64,000 nucleotides of DNA from Opitutales bacterium (GTDB lineage Bacteria > Verrucomicrobiota > Verrucomicrobiia > Opitutales > Intestinicryptomonadaceae): NCBI GenBank assembly GCA_015061945.1, contig SUVP01000005.1, positions 62,001 through 126,000 of the forward strand, in the 5' to 3' direction. Positions within the stretch are counted from its first letter, which is position 1; each line of letters starts with the position of its first letter. Under the pieces are notes generated by a model that searched no databases, was not told the DNA's origin, and saw only the letters and a program-made list of their open reading frames with translations. Position numbers and translations under genes: made by a program. Below are positions 16,021 through 24,706 of the stretch, in pieces.

Positions 16021-18870
16021 ATGAAAAAAATACTTGTTATTATGGGGATAATTTTGATGCAGACGTTGGTCCTTGTTTCTGCACCGAAAAAGCAAAAAGC
16101 AAAATATGAATATGTGTATGCCGATTTGACAAAATTTGCCAATACATCTCTTGTTGAATCTTCGCTTCCACTTCAAAAATTTTCTCTCGACGGAAAGTTT
16201 AAGAAGTTCAAAGGAATGCGATTTAAAACTGTCAATGCTGAAGAAAACGGGGGTAGAGGCGTACTTACATTTAATGGGCAGGTCAATAGTATTGCTATTC
16301 CACTTCCGAAAAACAATATCAAAGGTCCGTTTACTTTCTATATGTTGTTTAACGTTGAAACAAATGGCGTTAAACCATCTGAAAAAAATCAGTTAAATAT
16401 TTCTCTTTATGGAAAAGAAAACGAACGTGGCGGAACTGCGTACCCAAAAGCATTCACTGATATTGGCGATATTGAAAAGAATACGGTAGACGGCAAGACA
16501 TCTATCGTTGCGCATTGCGACGACTCTAAATCGAAAAAAGGCTATGTATATATGTATGCAAAGCAAATTCATGGTGGACAAACAAGAATGAATCCGTCGT
16601 ACATTCGTATTAGTTCCGTAGGCAATCTGAAGATAAATATTTATGCTATTACACTCTCGACGAGAAATGTTGATTTTACTCCAAACTACGATTTTTCGAA
16701 AGAAAGTTGGAAGCCAATCAATATAAAAGATACTATGCTTGTCGAAGGCTCAATCTTGGACGTTTCCAAAGATATGGGCGAAAAGCCAGCAGGCAAATAT
16801 GGTCGTGTTGTTGTAAGAAATGGACACTTTGAATTTGAAAATAGACCAAATCAAAGAGTGAAATTTAAGTCGACAAATTGGCGTCCAGCATCGCAATTCG
16901 AATATCAATTTAAGGATAAAAAGAATATCGATAAGCTCATTGGTAATGCTCGTGCGCGAGGCTATAATATGATAAGATGGCGTTTGTCGCACGATAAGCT
17001 TACTTCTATTGTTGCTCCGTACACATTCAGCGACTATGATATGGATAGATACGACTATTTCCTTTACGTTTGTGGTCGTGAGGGTATTTATTCGCACCTT
17101 ATGATTTCAAGCCACTTGTTCGGTGGTGTTGGCGAAACGTGGGCACAACGTTTCGATTTGAAAATTAAGTTGCTCTTTGGTGACAAAGAAACTCGCGAAA
17201 GTTGGCGAAAAATGGCACATGCAGTGCTCAATCACGTCAACCCATATACTGGACTTGCCTGGAAAGACGACCCTTCTATCGCCACAACCGAATACTTCAA
17301 CGAGCTCGATACAATTTATCCGCTCTCATCTGCATTTTTGCCAAAGGGCAATAAGTTCACAAATAATTATCTCAGAAAACGCTTCAAAGAAAAGTATGGG
17401 ACAATCGATAAGCTCAATGCTTCGTGGGGTACTAATTTTAAAGCATTTGAAGAAATCAATATGATTAGTCAGCACGAAATTTTTGCTCGAGCAGATAAAG
17501 ATATTTCAGACATCTTAAGAGAATGTTCTCGCGACTTGCAGAAATTCTTTGAAAAAGTTATCAAAGAAGAAATCGGTTTTAAAGCTCCAGTGTTCCAACA
17601 CAACTGTGGTATGCGTATGGACGTGTTCCAATCGAGCTTTGAAATGGGCGATTTTATGGCACAAAATACATACGCTGCCCCGCAAACTGGTTTGATGAAA
17701 CCAGGTGGAACATCTGACCAACGAGACTGGCTTTCAGAGGAGCTTTTCGGACACTGGTTCTTGTATGGAGTTATGAAGCGTGTTGCAGGTATGCCTTTTG
17801 CAATTACAGAATTCCAACATCGCCACTGGAATCCATATAAGCATCAAGCAGGGGTATTTTATCCAGCATATGCAGGGTTCCATGATTATGATATGCTCAC
17901 AGTTCACGATATGGCGATATATCCACCATACAAACGCAACGTAGGGCTTTGCAATTTTGGTGTGTTTAATTCACCAGTGTTCCGTGCAAATGAATTCCTC
18001 AACTATTGCTTGTTCTTCCGTGGTGACGTAACACCAGCAAAACACAGGGTTGAAGTTGAATTTAGCGAAGACTATATGAAAAATTCAAAATATTCTGGTC
18101 GTTGTATGGCGTTTGAACAGGCTAAGACTGCTTTCTTGACTGGTTTTGGTCCACGTTTTACGGGGCTTTCAAAGCCAATGCCAAAGGCAAAACCAGCTGA
18201 TATAGTTTTCCAACCAGACGGATACGGTGGTGTTGTGATGTACTCAAATAGGGAACATCCAAAGTTCCCTGGGGTTGACTCAAAGATGAAAATTTATGAT
18301 GTCGAAAAAATACTTCGAGAAAAATCAATTCTGCCAAAGGAAAATATCTCGGACACAAAGAACGGAGTGTATCAAACCGATACAGGCGAAATTGAAATGC
18401 GTTTAAAAGAGGGCTTTGTAAAGGTCTGCACTCCTCGAACAGAAGCTGTTTCGTTAAAGCCTGCAAATAAAAATGAGAAAGTTGGAAATCTTGTTGTAAA
18501 GTCGGTTGATGTGCCGTCGGCAGTTGCGATATGTTCAATGGACGGCAATGAAATTGCAAAGAGTGGTAAGCTTGTAATGATTGTCAATACTGACAATATC
18601 TCGAGTGGCTTTAAAGTCAGCGCAGATAGAAGTATAATAAAAGATAAAGGTGGTTTGCCTGTGCTTGTTCGCACAATAAAACTTTCTGCTGAACTCAAGC
18701 TCGACCCATCAAAACAGTTTGAAGTTTACGCTCTCAATATGCTGGGCGAACGTTTGCAGAAGCTCGAATTCCCAGTAGAAAACGGAGTGATGAAAATTGA
18801 GCTCGATACTGCAAAGCTTGAAAAAGAGCCGTCTGTATTCTATGAAATAATCGAAGTTGCGAAGAACTAA
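16021..18870 (+). CDS. Large secreted glycoside hydrolase, clan GH-A (GH5-like TIM barrel)
   Basis: A 949-residue protein with a signal peptide (MKKILVIMGIILMQTLVLVSA). A beta-rich N-terminal region of about 240 residues comes first. A joining motif follows (PAGKYGRVVVRNGHFEFE, then NQRVKFKSTNW), then a (beta/alpha)8 domain and a beta-rich C-terminus. In the barrel the Asn-Glu pair FNELD (Glu428) fits the GH-A acid/base and ITEFQHRHWN (Glu597) fits the nucleophile. I infer both by comparison with the paralogue at 30100, which keeps them as RNESS and ITEWNYMSPN. Substrate unknown; a beta-linked polysaccharide is likely. A bidirectional terminator follows. The subfamily needs a CAZy comparison. 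Confidence 0.78.
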   Translation: MKKILVIMGIILMQTLVLVSAPKKQKAKYEYVYADLTKFANTSLVESSLPLQKFSLDGKFKKFKGMRFKTVNAEENGGRGVLTFNGQVNSIAIPLPKNNIKGPFTFYMLFNVETNGVKPSEKNQLNISLYGKENERGGTAYPKAFTDIGDIEKNTVDGKTSIVAHCDDSKSKKGYVYMYAKQIHGGQTRMNPSYIRISSVGNLKINIYAITLSTRNVDFTPNYDFSKESWKPINIKDTMLVEGSILDVSKDMGEKPAGKYGRVVVRNGHFEFENRPNQRVKFKSTNWRPASQFEYQFKDKKNIDKLIGNARARGYNMIRWRLSHDKLTSIVAPYTFSDYDMDRYDYFLYVCGREGIYSHLMISSHLFGGVGETWAQRFDLKIKLLFGDKETRESWRKMAHAVLNHVNPYTGLAWKDDPSIATTEYFNELDTIYPLSSAFLPKGNKFTNNYLRKRFKEKYGTIDKLNASWGTNFKAFEEINMISQHEIFARADKDISDILRECSRDLQKFFEKVIKEEIGFKAPVFQHNCGMRMDVFQSSFEMGDFMAQNTYAAPQTGLMKPGGTSDQRDWLSEELFGHWFLYGVMKRVAGMPFAITEFQHRHWNPYKHQAGVFYPAYAGFHDYDMLTVHDMAIYPPYKRNVGLCNFGVFNSPVFRANEFLNYCLFFRGDVTPAKHRVEVEFSEDYMKNSKYSGRCMAFEQAKTAFLTGFGPRFTGLSKPMPKAKPADIVFQPDGYGGVVMYSNREHPKFPGVDSKMKIYDVEKILREKSILPKENISDTKNGVYQTDTGEIEMRLKEGFVKVCTPRTEAVSLKPANKNEKVGNLVVKSVDVPSAVAICSMDGNEIAKSGKLVMIVNTDNISSGFKVSADRSIIKDKGGLPVLVRTIKLSAELKLDPSKQFEVYALNMLGERLQKLEFPVENGVMKIELDTAKLEKEPSVFYEIIEVAKN

Positions 18871-18904
18871 GTTTACAAGATAACTTTTCTTAACTGATAA
18901 AAAC

Positions 18905-18939
18905 AAAAAAATGCGATGTAAAATTACATCGCATTTTTT
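18905..18939. terminator. Bidirectional Rho-independent terminator
   Basis: AAATGCGATGTAA/TTACATCGCATTT with A and T flanks lies between two convergent genes. Confidence 0.85.
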
Positions 18940-18956
18940 GTGGGTTGTGTTGTGTA

Positions 18957-20372
18957 TTACAACATAACTTTTGATGGGAGGAACTCGCTTCTGTAGTCGT
19001 ACAAACTACGGATATGTGCGTTTGCTTCTGGGCAGTTGATGAATTCCATTTTGCGTGGGCTGTATGCCAACTCTTGATTTGGGAAGTTGATTGAAATCAT
19101 CGAGAGCAAGCACATTTCTGTGAATGGTGCTGCATAATCGAAGTTTCCTGGAGGATTCTTACCTTCCTTACAAGCGTATGCCCATTCAAGATGTGCATTG
19201 CCTTCGTACTTCGAGCGTGGAATCGACTTCTTTGGTAGTGCATTTGCTTTCAACAAATCACGCATTCTGCTTCTTGGGTAAACCATTGTGTTGAGTCCGT
19301 ACTCATTTGTAATGATTGTTTCCTTTGTGCCGACGATGAATGTCCAGTTAGCGTTCTTCCAAGTGTCTCTCGATTCTGCTTTGAGAATTTCAGGGTCAAC
19401 TCTTTCGATTGCCTTTGGACGCTTGTTTGCGTCTGACCAGTGGACTCTGATTTTTCCGTCGAGACCGCATGGGTTATTGAAAAGCATTTCTACTTTTGAT
19501 TCTGCCGGCCAGTCGTAATCTGTAAATGGTGTCGACCAACCTTTAATTCTCGATGGGCAACCGAGATTAAATGCAGAGTATGGGACGTCGAAGAAGTGGC
19601 AAGCCATATCGCCAGCAGCACCTGTACCAAAATTACGCAAGCCTCTCCAGTTGAATGGAACTACCTTTGACGAGTATGGTGTGTATGGTGCTACACCAAG
19701 CCACAAATTGTAGTCAAGCTCGCTTGGGATTTTTTCAGGTTCAGGATATTGCAATCCACCTTGAGGCCAAATTGGGCGATTAGTCCACATATAGATGTCT
19801 TTAATTTGACCAATGATACCAGCGTCGTACCATTCTCTGATAAGTCTCCAACCTTCGTTAGTATGGCCTTGATTGCCCATTTGAGTGATAACGCCGGCTT
19901 CTTTTGCCAAGCGTTTCAATTCGTTAGCTTCCCAAATTGTGCGTGTGAGTGGTTTTTGGCAGAAGACGTGTTTGCCTTTAGCTATTGCCCATGCAGCGAT
20001 TGGATAGTGCATATGGTCTGGTGTCGAGATGACAACAGCGTCGATTTGCTTATCCATTTTGTCGAGCATAACGCGATAGTCGCGGAAGCGTGCAACGTTT
20101 GGATATTTCTTGTATACAACAGCCGCACTCTTGTATCCGCTCCATGGTTTGATAGGAGTATCGTCCATAACGTCGCAGAATGCGACGAGGTTTACGGCAC
20201 GCATATCTTTTTCAAAATTATTGATAGCTTGATGACCAATACCACCAACGCCGACGAGTGCTACATTAAGTTTATCGTTTGCACCAAAAACTTTTTGAGT
20301 TTGGCATGATGGCAAGAACATCAACGAGCTTAATGCTGTTGTGCCTTTGATGAATTCACGTCTTTTCAACAT
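18957..20372 (-). CDS. Tat-exported Gfo/Idh/MocA family oxidoreductase
   Basis: A 471-residue protein beginning with a twin-arginine signal (KRREFIKGTTALSSLMFLPSC); the final Cys could also be lipidated. The Rossmann nucleotide-binding motif (LNVALVGVGGIGHQAI) follows at about residue 35. The family's catalytic-lysine segment is present as FCQKPLTRTIWEA, where most relatives have EKP. Downstream comes the C-terminal alpha/beta domain with conserved Trp and Asp/His residues. Gfo/Idh/MocA enzymes oxidise or reduce sugars with NAD(P); Tat export implies that it folds with cofactor bound and works in the periplasm. It stands among glycoside hydrolases and could oxidise sugars or glycosides released by them. 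Substrate unknown. Confidence 0.9.
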   Translation of the reverse strand: MLKRREFIKGTTALSSLMFLPSCQTQKVFGANDKLNVALVGVGGIGHQAINNFEKDMRAVNLVAFCDVMDDTPIKPWSGYKSAAVVYKKYPNVARFRDYRVMLDKMDKQIDAVVISTPDHMHYPIAAWAIAKGKHVFCQKPLTRTIWEANELKRLAKEAGVITQMGNQGHTNEGWRLIREWYDAGIIGQIKDIYMWTNRPIWPQGGLQYPEPEKIPSELDYNLWLGVAPYTPYSSKVVPFNWRGLRNFGTGAAGDMACHFFDVPYSAFNLGCPSRIKGWSTPFTDYDWPAESKVEMLFNNPCGLDGKIRVHWSDANKRPKAIERVDPEILKAESRDTWKNANWTFIVGTKETIITNEYGLNTMVYPRSRMRDLLKANALPKKSIPRSKYEGNAHLEWAYACKEGKNPPGNFDYAAPFTEMCLLSMISINFPNQELAYSPRKMEFINCPEANAHIRSLYDYRSEFLPSKVML

Positions 20373-20472
20373 ATATTATCCTTTAATGAGATTTTGAGAT
20401 TAAGCACTGAAAGTCAGTCTTTATTCAAATAGCAAGTAAAATAACTTCCCAAAATTAGTCAACCATAGAAAC

Positions 20473-20503
20473 AAAAAAATCGACGCCAACCTGACGTCGA
20501 TTC
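20473..20503 (-). terminator. Rho-independent terminator for the thioredoxin-like gene
   Basis: On the minus strand AATCGACG pairs with CGTCGATT, followed by a T run of eight. It lies 20 bases after the stop at 20523. Confidence 0.75.
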
Positions 20504-20522
20504 GATGAAAATCTTTAAATTT

Positions 20523-20981
20523 TTATTTACCGATTTTTGTTTTCAGTGTGTCGATAAATTCTTGTGCCGACGCACGCGGGCAACCTAATTGTTCGTATAC
20601 CAACGTACCGTCCGACTTAACTACAACTGCATACGGAACACCTCTGTGTGGGTACTTGTTTTGGAGTGTGTCAACATCGGCGATATATGTTGCATTCTGG
20701 GGAAAATCTTTTCCGTCCATAGAAACAACTGTCTTGCGAGTACGCTTTGTGTCGACTTCTAACATCACCAAATTAGCCTTTGCGAAATTTTTGAATTGCT
20801 CCGATTTGATAATGTATCTATCGAACATTTGGCAAGGTGGACACCATTCGAGCCCTGAAAAAATGACCATTACAGCCTTATTTTCTTTTTTTGCTTTTGC
20901 GAGTGCATCAGCCAAAAAATCTGTTGCGAATGTCGTAGATGCAAACAATACGATTGATAAAAGTATAAATAATTTCTTCAT
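20523..20981 (-). CDS. Secreted thioredoxin-fold protein
   Basis: A 152-residue protein with a signal peptide (MKKLFILLSIVLFASTTFA) and a thioredoxin fold whose active site is WCPPC, preceded by VMVIFSGLE. A cis-proline region (RGVPYAVVV) and a final helix follow. The CPPC dithiol suggests a periplasmic reductase or oxidase; the family includes thioredoxin_7/DUF255-like proteins with similar sites. It lies on the minus strand between the oxidoreductase gene and the GH42-like gene but has its own terminator, so any functional link to them is only positional. The partner that would recycle it (DsbD-type) is not in the window. Confidence 0.85.
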   Translation of the reverse strand: MKKLFILLSIVLFASTTFATDFLADALAKAKKENKAVMVIFSGLEWCPPCQMFDRYIIKSEQFKNFAKANLVMLEVDTKRTRKTVVSMDGKDFPQNATYIADVDTLQNKYPHRGVPYAVVVKSDGTLVYEQLGCPRASAQEFIDTLKTKIGK

Positions 20982-21033
20982 AATTTTCCTTTCTCAAATA
21001 TCGTAATTTTTTGTTCTGTTTTAAGCAATATTT

Positions 21034-23640
21034 TTATTTTGTGAATTCAGCATTGCCTTTGCCTAAACGTAAAACGCGATTGTCGCCACGTTTCATTTTG
21101 AGTGTAAGCTTTGGTGCTTTGCCGAGCTTTTCGCCAGTGATTGCATCAAAAATTTCTTTGTCAGACGGAATATTTATTTCAACATCGTGGATTGTATCGA
21201 TTCCGTCGGTGCAAGTGATAGATACATATCCACCGCTTGCCCAAGCCGATATATTTTGCTTTGAGAAAATTTGAGCTCCAGCAATTTTTGCAGCGTATCG
21301 ATAGAGAGCTTCAGGGATATGTGCAATACCAGCGTAAATGTGTTTTCCACGTTGTACTATTGCAGGCTTGTCGTTTGAATAAACTGCAAGTACGATATCG
21401 CCTTCCTTGAGTTCGGGCGAAAGCAATGGCTTTACTTTTTCGTCAAACCCTATGATTTCGTTCAAGCCGATTTTTTTGCCTTCTTCTGTTGGAACTGCTT
21501 TTGCTTCGATATCATCTTTAATTTTTCTCAATTTAAAACCTGTTGCTTCTTCAGTTGCTTTTGCCGAGAAAGCATTTTTGTCGGTATCGATGTATGCCGT
21601 TAAGCCGATAAACAATGCCCCGATATCCTTTGTTTTTTCGCGGAGCAATCTTCTTTCTTTTGCATTCAATGCACACGCAAGTTGAACGATTGCGAGCTTT
21701 GGATTCATCTTTTTGCCATAGATAAAATCTTCAAAGAGGAAGTGTCCGTACGAAACTGCACAGTTTGCAATTGTCGAACGGTCGGTACGCACCAATCCGG
21801 ACGAGAACTTTGCAGTGCCTTTTGCACCGAGATAATATGTAGAGCGTTCGTCGATAATTACAGCCACATCTGGATCGTATGCGACTGGATTTTTAATCAT
21901 ATCGTTTTCGATTTTTTCAAACGCTGGAATAAGTGTCCACATCTTTGGGTCGTCATACCAACCGGTGCCAGACAAGTCCATCCACCAACAAGTGTGATTG
22001 CGGATTGCTTGGCGTGCGAGGTCGCGTTGCAAGACTTTCATAGTGTCTTCGCAATTTCGCAAAAGGTTTTCGGCCGACGTGATTGATTGTTGTGTAGGTG
22101 GTGTGCGATGCGTGCGAATATCGTCTTCATCAATCCAAATTTTTCCACAACGTGTGAGAGTTTCCGATGCTCCCATGGTTGCACCGTCATCGCCGAGATT
22201 TCTTTTTCTGTACGATACTGGACCACTCAACATATCGAAGTATGGCGAGTTTGCAATTTTCCAAAGTCCGTAGTGTCCGGTTCCGGCAGGACCTTTGTAT
22301 AATCCGCCAAATTCACAAGTGTAGCCGTAGAAAAGTACAGACAATTTGTTCGGCACTTTCTTGCGAATGACCTTGCCGAGCGTTTCGACCATATCGACCA
22401 TTTCATCTTGCAAGAAAATGTTGTAATCGACCAATTTTCTTTGTGTTTTCGGATTTACAAAATATAGTGCTTGGTTGCGTTCATCTGCACTTGGTACGTC
22501 AACTTTTGCTAAAGAAATATTGTCATCTTTCCAAGCCGATTGCAATTTTGCGTCGGTCTTATATTTTTTTGCTACCCATTTCTTCCATGCGTCGACAGCA
22601 GTTTTGTTGAATCCATAGTGCATATTGCTCCACGAATTACCGTAGAACCACTCGCACGAATTACCACCACCTGGGTGATAGCCGATTATGTTCTTGCCGT
22701 AATTTTTTTCGCAGAAATCGATAACTGTTTCGAGAACTTTAACAGAGTCGTCTCTGAAGCGTTGCGAAGATACGCAAGGGAATGAGCAAGGAATTCCTTT
22801 TTCGTTTATCATTACATCTTGCGGATATTTTTTTTGCCACCAGTGAGGCGGATAAAATCTTATGCGGACAAGAATCTTTGCTTCTGGATTTGCAGAGATT
22901 ATTTCTTCGAGAGCTCCTTTGAGATTATTGTAATCGTACGAGCCGTCTTCTTTCATAAAGTCTTCTGCTTGGACTGGAAACGTGATTATATCGAGATTTG
23001 CGACATCTTTAGCAATCTTTGTTTGCTTGCCAACCATTGAACGAACTTGTGGTTCGATAAATTTACCGTCTAATGCGAGGTATGCGTTGTAGTCAAATCT
23101 TTTTGCACCAGCAACTGCGAGATTTACTCGATATTTTTTGCCAGCATCAAGTTTTACATTGCCGAGTTTAAGTTTTGTTGTACCACTTTTATCAGGTGTG
23201 AAAATCAAAGCTTTTCTATCTCTTACAACACCAAAAGAAACTTTGCCATTGTTTGTTGCCGATGCACGAGGGTCGAGTTTATCGAGCTGAAGAGTCCAAA
23301 CTTTCTTCCCAGAATCTTCTTCTATAATTTCGAGAAGTGAGACTGCTCCGTTTACAATTTTTTCTCTTGGCTTAATTTCAAAATTGCCTTCGATTGATTT
23401 TTCGAGTGCTGGAATTTCGACAAAAGTTTCAACCCAACCTTGATAAGCTGTACGTCGTGAAGGCGAGCCAAGCATAAAATATGTCGGCGATACATAAAGC
23501 ATACGTGCGCGCGATGGCGTGCCATTTATTGTTAAACGTGGAACATCGCCAACATTTTCAACTTTGTAAACGTCGCCCGATTGAACGCAAGATGCACAAA
23601 GAAATGTGATAAGCCCTAACATAGATATATATGGTTTCAT
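21034..23640 (-). CDS. GH42-like secreted lipoprotein (putative beta-galactosidase-type glycoside hydrolase)
   Basis: An 868-residue protein with a lipoprotein signal (ITFLCASC, Cys at residue 17). After a beta-rich N-terminal region of about 190 residues comes a TIM barrel of the beta-galactosidase/GH42 type: RIRFYPPHWW, then IGYHPGGGNSCEWFYGNSW (about residues 318-336, Glu as likely acid/base), RKLVDYNIFLQDEMVDMV, and a trimerisation-like domain with VAVIIDERS. A short beta domain closes it. The fold is well supported; the exact CAZy family is not, and related families with similar barrels are possible. It would act outside the cytoplasm on beta-linked galactosides or other glycans. No terminator was seen after it. 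Confidence 0.75.
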   Translation of the reverse strand: MKPYISMLGLITFLCASCVQSGDVYKVENVGDVPRLTINGTPSRARMLYVSPTYFMLGSPSRRTAYQGWVETFVEIPALEKSIEGNFEIKPREKIVNGAVSLLEIIEEDSGKKVWTLQLDKLDPRASATNNGKVSFGVVRDRKALIFTPDKSGTTKLKLGNVKLDAGKKYRVNLAVAGAKRFDYNAYLALDGKFIEPQVRSMVGKQTKIAKDVANLDIITFPVQAEDFMKEDGSYDYNNLKGALEEIISANPEAKILVRIRFYPPHWWQKKYPQDVMINEKGIPCSFPCVSSQRFRDDSVKVLETVIDFCEKNYGKNIIGYHPGGGNSCEWFYGNSWSNMHYGFNKTAVDAWKKWVAKKYKTDAKLQSAWKDDNISLAKVDVPSADERNQALYFVNPKTQRKLVDYNIFLQDEMVDMVETLGKVIRKKVPNKLSVLFYGYTCEFGGLYKGPAGTGHYGLWKIANSPYFDMLSGPVSYRKRNLGDDGATMGASETLTRCGKIWIDEDDIRTHRTPPTQQSITSAENLLRNCEDTMKVLQRDLARQAIRNHTCWWMDLSGTGWYDDPKMWTLIPAFEKIENDMIKNPVAYDPDVAVIIDERSTYYLGAKGTAKFSSGLVRTDRSTIANCAVSYGHFLFEDFIYGKKMNPKLAIVQLACALNAKERRLLREKTKDIGALFIGLTAYIDTDKNAFSAKATEEATGFKLRKIKDDIEAKAVPTEEGKKIGLNEIIGFDEKVKPLLSPELKEGDIVLAVYSNDKPAIVQRGKHIYAGIAHIPEALYRYAAKIAGAQIFSKQNISAWASGGYVSITCTDGIDTIHDVEINIPSDKEIFDAITGEKLGKAPKLTLKMKRGDNRVLRLGKGNAEFTK

Positions 23641-23721
23641 GTTGGATATTGATAATTTTTTTTTGAATTAAGTCGAGTTTTTTTTGGGGATATTTTTCCG
23701 ATTAAATATGAACTCGACAAA

Positions 23722-23749
23722 TTGCATATTAAGGTTTTGGATTATGCAA
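23722..23749. promoter_or_regulatory. Inverted repeat upstream of cysK
   Basis: TTGCATA (23722-23728) and TATGCAA (23743-23749) form a perfect 7-bp inverted repeat with a 14-base spacer, 20 bases before the cysK ATG and in the divergent region shared with the GH42-like gene. The right arm runs into TGCAAACGC, which resembles half of a catabolite-type LacI-family site. Candidate operator only. Confidence 0.35.
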
Positions 23750-23768
23750 ACGCTAAATTTATTTAGAT

Positions 23769-24689
23769 ATGAAAATTGCAAACAACATTCTTGAACTAAT
23801 TGGGAACACTCCGCTTGTGCGTATAAATAATTTGAACAAAGGCGGTGCAGATGTTTTGGCAAAGCTCGAATTTTTTAATCCAGCAGGTTCTGTGAAAGAT
23901 AGACCAGCCCTTGCGATGATTGAAGATGCCGAAGCAAAAGGTTTGTTGAAAAAAGGCGGATTGATTATAGAACCCACAAGTGGCAATACTGGTATCGGAT
24001 TGGCACTTGTTTCGGCTGTAAAAAAATATCGATTGATTCTCACAATGCCAGAAACGATGAGCGTTGAACGTCGAGTTTTCTTGTCGAGTATGGGAGCTGA
24101 AATTGTCCTAACCGACGGAGCAAAAGGTATGCAAGGGGCAATCGATAAGGCACTCGAACTTAAAGCGGAAAACCCTGACGCATTTATTCCGCAACAATTT
24201 GAAAACCCCGCGAACGCAGAAATACATAGAAAGACAACTGGCGAAGAAATTTGGAACGATACCGACGGCACTGTTGATATCGTCGTCGCTGGAGTCGGCA
24301 CAGGTGGTACGATTAGCGGAATTGGGCAATTCTTGAAATCGAAAAATCCTAACATAAAAATTTATGCGGTCGAGCCTGACGCATCGCCATTGCTTTCAGG
24401 CGGGACGGCAGGTGTACATAAAATTCAAGGGATTGGTGCAAACTTTATTCCAAAGATTTATGACGCAAGTGTAATCGACGGCGTCATACGAGTCAAAGAC
24501 GATGACGCTGGCGACATTGCACGTCGCCTCGCAAAAGAGGAGGGAATTCATACTGGTATTTCTTCGGGAGCTTCTATGTTTGGAGCATTGCAACTTTCTG
24601 AAATGCCCGAAAATAAAGGAAAGAAAATCGTCGCAATAATCACTGATGCGGGCAGTAGGTATCTTTCTACTTGGCTATTTAATCAGTAA
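23769..24689 (+). CDS. cysK: Cysteine synthase A (O-acetylserine sulfhydrylase)
   Basis: A 306-residue PLP enzyme. It carries NTPLVRINNLN near the start, the PLP-lysine motif SVKDRPA (Lys43), the substrate loop PTSGNTGIGLA, the phosphate-binding GVGTGGTISG segment and the C-terminal TDAGSRYLS. It makes L-cysteine from O-acetylserine and sulfide. Length and motif order fit CysK rather than cystathionine beta-synthase. cysE is not adjacent. The gene runs divergently from the GH42-like gene across a 128-base spacer holding an inverted repeat. No Shine-Dalgarno sequence is evident before the ATG, as for several genes here. Confidence 0.95.
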   Translation: MKIANNILELIGNTPLVRINNLNKGGADVLAKLEFFNPAGSVKDRPALAMIEDAEAKGLLKKGGLIIEPTSGNTGIGLALVSAVKKYRLILTMPETMSVERRVFLSSMGAEIVLTDGAKGMQGAIDKALELKAENPDAFIPQQFENPANAEIHRKTTGEEIWNDTDGTVDIVVAGVGTGGTISGIGQFLKSKNPNIKIYAVEPDASPLLSGGTAGVHKIQGIGANFIPKIYDASVIDGVIRVKDDDAGDIARRLAKEEGIHTGISSGASMFGALQLSEMPENKGKKIVAIITDAGSRYLSTWLFNQ

Positions 24690-24706
24690 TTTTAATTGCA
24701 GATTTT

